From positions 22,857 to 64,157 of the forward strand of contig NZ_CADDIL010000002.1 of assembly GCF_902809815.1 (NCBI RefSeq): DNA of 41,301 nucleotides, in the 5' to 3' direction. The position numbers were made by a program, and so were the translations under genes. Origin of the DNA: Spiroplasma endosymbiont of Danaus chrysippus. Lineage in GTDB: Bacteria; Bacillota_I; Bacilli_A; Mycoplasmatales; VBWQ01. The notes below the pieces were generated by a model that worked only from the letters and a program-made list of their open reading frames with translations, was not told where the DNA came from and searched no databases. Each line of letters opens with the position of its first letter. Position 1 is the stretch's first letter. Positions 37,764 to 41,301 of this stretch are shown piece by piece.

Positions 37764-38237
37764 ATGTTTATACGTAGGTTACAAATTAGCATTTTAATTA
37801 TTACTATCACTGTTACATTAAGTATTATGTTATTTTTTATTATAAAAAATTTTTCAACTAATAAAAATTTAAATGAAATGGTAAAAGAATATGATGTAGA
37901 ATTAGATACCGTAGATGATAAAAAAGAAAGTTTAAATCCAGACATAGTTGTAGAAGCTATTGATATTAAAAAATTAAATGAAAGTATTACAATTATTTTA
38001 GATAAAAATAGTACTATCTTAGCAAATCAGTCACAGATTATATATAAAATACAATTTAATCAAGATTTATTTCAATACATATTTTTAAAGTTAATCATTA
38101 AAACATTTCCACAATGAAAAATTAACAATTTTATTTTTTATTTTAATATTTTAAATAATGCTGTATGAGTTGAATATAATACTAATTTAAAACTAGATTA
38201 TTTAGAATGATATTTTAAAATAACAAATAAAATTTAA
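37764..38237 (+). CDS. Hypothetical single-pass membrane protein
   Basis: 157 residues, start 1 bp after the previous stop. Residues ~8-28 form one membrane helix (ISILIITITVTLSIMLFFII) with a basic start (MFIRRLQ), so the rest is probably outside. The external part is acidic (DVELDTVDDKKESLNPDIVV) and then hydrophobic. No lipobox Cys. Its partner gene upstream is broken, so it may be a relic. No family recognised. Confidence 0.6.
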
Positions 38238-38246
38238 TGCTCTATG

Positions 38247-38261
38247 TTATACTAAGTATAA
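38247..38261 (+). promoter_or_regulatory. Per/Fur-type box overlapping the acpP-fur promoter
   Basis: TTATACTAAGTATAA is a perfect 7-1-7 inverted repeat, very close to the PerR consensus TTATAATNATTATAA. It covers the probable -10 box (TATACT) upstream of acpP and the Fur/PerR-family gene, which suggests autoregulation of the pair. Confidence 0.65.
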
Positions 38262-38297
38262 CTATTAATAAAAATGATTTAAATTAGGAGTGAATTT

Positions 38298-38552
38298 ATG
38301 GATATTTTAAGCGAAATTCATCAAATTATTAAAAAAGATTATCCAGAAATTAAAGAAAAAATTACACCCAAAACTAAATTTAAAGATGTAAAAATTGACT
38401 CTCTTAAATTAGTAATGATTGTTATTAAAATAGAAGAAAAACATAATGTAAAAATTAATGATAATAAATTACTGGATTTACAAACAAAAACAGTTCAAGA
38501 TTTAATAAATGAAATTGAAAGATTAGTAGCAATTGAAAATAAAAAAAAGTAA
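38298..38552 (+). CDS. acpP: Acyl carrier protein
   Basis: 84 residues, ribosome site TTAGGAGTGAATTT. The phosphopantetheine site is present (KIDSLKLVMIVIKIEEKHNV, Ser39 in the DSL motif), followed by the acidic helix pattern of ACP. Length and order of helices are standard. Carries acyl groups for lipid synthesis or acyl transfer; Spiroplasma keep ACP although they lack most of the fatty-acid pathway. It is 25 bp before the regulator gene. Confidence 0.88.
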   Translation: MDILSEIHQIIKKDYPEIKEKITPKTKFKDVKIDSLKLVMIVIKIEEKHNVKINDNKLLDLQTKTVQDLINEIERLVAIENKKK

Positions 38553-38577
38553 TATTATATTTTATCAGGAGATTAGT

Positions 38578-39066
38578 ATGAATAAAAATTTTGAAAATAT
38601 TATCCAAAAGTTGAAAGATAAAGACTATCGTTTAACTGATGTTCGTAAAGCAGTTATTAAAGTATTAACGCTTAAGCAACACGTTAGTATTAATGATATT
38701 ATTAGTTTTTTAACAAAAGAAGGTAATGATAATATTAATATTATGAGTATTTATAATACTATTGATTTATTAATGACAGAACATATTATTCATGCTAATG
38801 TTTTTGAAGGAAAACAAATAATTTATGAACTATCAGAAAATACCGTTCATATTATTTGTAATTTTTGTAATAAAATTATTCATGCCTCTTTCGAAGATAA
38901 ACAACAAATTTCACCATTACAAGAAGAAAAACTTGAAAAATTAGCAAATAAAAATAATTTTTATTTTTCACATTATAAGTTAGAAATTCATGGAATTTGT
39001 GATAAATGTGAATTAAAAATAAAAAAAAATGAAATTTTAATTGAACTTAAAACTTCTTTCGCGTAA
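38578..39066 (+). CDS. Fur/PerR-family metal-dependent repressor
   Basis: 162 residues; ATG 38578 chosen for its ribosome site CAGGAGATTAGT. Residues ~1-85 form the winged helix (KDYRLTDVRKAVIKVL, INIMSIYNTIDLLMTE). The C-terminal domain has HIICNFCNKIIHAS and HGICDKCELK, the two CxxC pairs of the structural zinc site. The regulatory-site residues fit the Fur superfamily, but iron versus peroxide sensing cannot be told apart; the upstream box favours PerR. The last residues are Glu/Lys-rich. Confidence 0.85.
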   Translation: MNKNFENIIQKLKDKDYRLTDVRKAVIKVLTLKQHVSINDIISFLTKEGNDNINIMSIYNTIDLLMTEHIIHANVFEGKQIIYELSENTVHIICNFCNKIIHASFEDKQQISPLQEEKLEKLANKNNFYFSHYKLEIHGICDKCELKIKKNEILIELKTSFA

Positions 39067-39112
39067 AATTGAACATGTACTATTTAAATTAAATATTTTA
39101 ATTAAATATTTT

Positions 39113-39187
39113 AGGGGTGTAGTTCAATGGTAGAACATCGGCCTTCAGATCCGAGTGTTGTGGGTTCGAGTCCTGCCACCCCTGCCA
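39113..39187 (+). tRNA. tRNA-Trp (UCA), reads UGA
   Basis: 75 nt: acceptor AGGGGTG/CACCCCT, discriminator G, encoded CCA, D arm GTTC-AATGGTA-GAAC, T arm GTGGG-TTCGAGT-CCTGC. The anticodon loop CTTCAGA gives anticodon TCA at 39145-39147, with one mismatch at the base of the loop (C-T). UCA pairs with UGA (and wobbles to UGG), which directly supports reading UGA as Trp in this genome. Confidence 0.9.
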
Positions 39188-39192
39188 TTATT

Positions 39193-39231
39193 AAAATTCA
39201 CTTTTAAATGTTTCTCATAAAAGTGAATTTT
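39193..39231. terminator. Bidirectional terminator between tRNA-Trp and degV
   Basis: AAAATTCACTTTTA / TAAAAGTGAATTTT, a 14-bp perfect stem with an 11-base loop and T runs on both strands; serves the plus-strand tRNA and the minus-strand degV. Confidence 0.85.
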
Positions 39232-39237
39232 TTATTA

Positions 39238-40128
39238 TTATAATTTTGGTAACTTATCTTTATCTAAATTAAAAGCAACAAAACTGAAGGTTCCAATTCC
39301 TGTATGAGCACAAATTACATTTCCTAAATTAATAGTTTTGACGTTTTTAATGCCATAATCTTTAACAAATTTTGTAATTTTTTCTATTTCTTTTGCCTCA
39401 GCAAAAGCATGAATAATGTAAAAGAGAGTAATACTTTCTATTTTTTTACTTTTATTAATTTCTTTAAGAGTATTTTTAATAGCTTTATCTCATGTTCTTG
39501 TTTTATCAAATTTATCAATGGTTCCGTCAAAAGATAAAATTGGAGTTATTTTTAACATAGTAGCTAAGGCTGCTGCTGATTTTGAAATTCTACCACCACG
39601 AACTAAATAATTTAAATCATAAGGTAAAATAAATGCTATATAGTTATCTCTTATTAATTTTAGTGCTTCTATAATATCATTAACATTATTTTTTTCGTTA
39701 AGTGACATTTGATATGCTTTTTTAACTAATAGTCAGTTAATAACTGAAACGCCATTACTATCAAAAACAAAAACTTTATCTTTAAAATTAGATTCTTTTG
39801 ATAACATAGTAGCAGTGTTATATTGACCCGATAACCCCTTTGATAAAGGAATAAAAATAATCTTTTCAAATTTAGTTAAAGCATCTTCTCAAATTATACT
39901 CATTTGACCAAGTGGTGTTTGCGAAGTTTTGGCAGATTGTTTTTCATAAACTATTCTATTATAGAATTCTTCATCCTTTAGAATGTTAGGGTTATCAGTA
40001 ATAGTTGTATCATCACTAAAAGTGATTAATAATGGACAAAATCCAATATTCATTTCTTTTAAATCTTTAATTGAAAATCCTGAAGAGGAATCAGCAACAA
40101 TACCAATTTTTTTTTTCAATTTTCTCAC
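39238..40128 (-). CDS. DegV-family fatty-acid-binding protein
   Basis: 296 residues with UGA = Trp. The start is GTG 40128 or TTG 40119; AGGGTGAG suits the TTG, and no ATG is available near by. DegV hallmarks: KIGIVADSSSGFS, ITFSDDT, AKTSQTPLGQM (TSQPS-like loop), IPLSKGLSGQYNTA, YLVRGGRISKSAA, and HTGIGTFSF at the end. DegV (FakB-type) proteins bind fatty acids for a kinase that feeds phospholipid synthesis, important in fatty-acid auxotrophs. Ends at the shared terminator. Confidence 0.9.
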
Positions 40129-40182
40129 CCTAACTATAATATTTTTTACTTATTTATTAAATTATAACATATATTTTTTACT

Positions 40183-41301
40183 GGTGGTTAGCCCTAAATA
40201 CTGGACCACTTTTGGATAGACAGTTTTAAATTTTTATTTGTGAAATTGGTGGTTTTAGAAATTTAGAATGTATTCTTTCGTAATTATAAAACATAATATA
40301 TTGGTTTACATCATTTATAGCTTCATTGAGAGAAAAATATTGATTTGAACCTTTAGGTAGTCATTCTTGAGATAAATGAGAAAATCAGTTTTCAGATATT
40401 ACATTGCCACCAATATCATAAGGTTGTTTTTTGCTTAAAATTATTTGCTTATCAGCAGCTCAATTTGTGATGTCTTGACAATAAAATTCGTTGGCGTTAT
40501 CTGAGTGTAAAATAACGTTTTTTACTTGGTTTCAAGAGAATTGTTGATTTATTTTTTCAAGTGCAGGAAGGATTAAATCTTGATAGGATTTGTTTGAACA
40601 TGTATTATAGCTTACAATATTATTTGAATAAAAATCAATAATTACAAAAAGATATAATCAACCTTCTTTAGTATTTATTTGTTTAGTGTCCATTGATCAA
40701 ATTTGATTTGAAGAGGTTGTACTTTTATAATCTTTGTTTACTTTATCCATTGTAGGTATTCACTTATTTGGATTTTTTTTGTTTTTAGGATAGTTATTTT
40801 TAGTTTGTTTTAATCCTTGAAGATTGTGATCTTTCATAATTTTTCGCATTTGTTTTGTTGATAATTCTAGATTTAAAATAATATGTTTGTATTGTTTTAA
40901 TCATTCTTTAAATGCTGAAAAAATTCGTAAATAGCCATAAATTTGTCCTTTTCTTGTAAAATGAAATTCAAGTAAAAGTTGGCATAATTCTTGATATTTA
41001 TGTGTACAATTACTAATTTGATTTTTTTCTTTTTTAATAGGGTTTTGTTTGTTTTTTACAAAATAATATGTTGATCGGTTTAGTTGAAGATGTTGGCAAA
41101 GATATCTAATTGAATATTGGTTTTTGCTATCATCAATAATTTGAATTTTTTGTTTGATATTTAACTTGTTAATTACTAATGCTATTTGTTTAATTTTATC
41201 CATTATTAAAAATCCTTTCATGTCAAAATTAGTGTTAATTGTATAACACAATTGTTTTTCGAATACATTCAAGTTTTTTTTAAATTAATGGTCTAGTAAA
41301 A
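40183..41301 (-). mobile_element. IS3-family element, copy c (cut by window end)
   Basis: Same sequence as copies a and b from GGTGGTTAGCCCT on; the window ends about 22 bp before the expected right end. Inserted upstream of degV, 54 bp before its start. Confidence 0.9.
40226..41203 (-). CDS. IS3-family transposase
   Basis: 325 residues from ATG 41203 with ribosome site AAAGGATTTTTAATA; DDE residues as in the other two copies. Intact. Three nearly identical copies in 23 kb point to recent activity. Confidence 0.88.

Noticed and set aside
39889-40219. Plus-strand frame opposite degV
   Set aside because: Overlaps the degV start on the other strand and runs into the IS3 end; no supporting signals.

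Overview
The window reads as DNA from a Spiroplasma (Mollicutes). It is extremely A+T rich. UGA must be read as tryptophan (genetic code 4) for nearly every gene to stay open, and the tRNA that reads UGA is present (tRNA-Trp with anticodon UCA, 39113-39187). Gene content (class Ib-like nrd operon, cardiolipin synthase, archaeal-type ProRS, ACP, Fur/PerR, DegV, SNF2 helicase with SWIM finger) fits a Spiroplasma chromosome. The species or clade cannot be decided from the sequence alone; an arthropod symbiont is plausible.

Layout. 1-19.6 kb and 23.3-25.8 kb form a decayed mosaic of plasmid or conjugative-element DNA: three parA genes (all broken), two Rep_3-type rep genes (one chimeric, one beheaded), two copies of a VirB6-like/VirB4-like conjugation segment (both damaged), partner ribbon-helix-helix proteins, a replication-relaxation-like gene, a KAP-type P-loop gene fragment, and small cargo genes. 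Three IS256-family copies or remnants plus a 5' fragment, three IS3-family copies (the last cut by the window end) and pieces of an unidentified IS punctuate it. Frameshifts are frequent here. They are nearly absent from the SNF2 gene (19.9-23.1 kb) and from the chromosomal block at 26-40 kb, which argues for real decay rather than base-calling error.

The most distinctive accessory unit is a repeated cassette: a small structured RNA motif (three copies: 6993-7082, 15045-15134, and 19662-19815 on the minus strand), a PemK/MazF-like protein with a conserved C-terminal coil (7112-7639, 15140-15619, remnant 3355-3545), a duplicated scrap of a parA 3' end, and then a eukaryote-like HMG-box gene (15701-15931 and 2759-3031). 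The first HMG gene lies in a minus-strand run with a zinc-ribbon protein, a gene carrying an (AT)13 microsatellite, and an HU/IHF-like protein.

The chromosomal block starts at about 25.8 kb. A clear cobalamin (B12) riboswitch (26000-26146) precedes nrdF and an nrdI-nrdE gene that is one continuous reading frame. The NrdF protein has V, P and K in place of three metal-binding glutamates, the signature of the metal-free class Ie (VPK) ribonucleotide reductase of Mollicutes. A B12 riboswitch in front of a metal-free RNR, with a fused NrdI-NrdE, is the most striking chromosomal finding. Then follow tRNA-Ser(GCU), cls, a hypothetical gene, a degenerate EAL-like membrane protein, proS, IS3, a broken gene and a small membrane protein, acpP and fur/perR behind a palindromic Per-type box, tRNA-Trp(UCA), degV and a final IS3.
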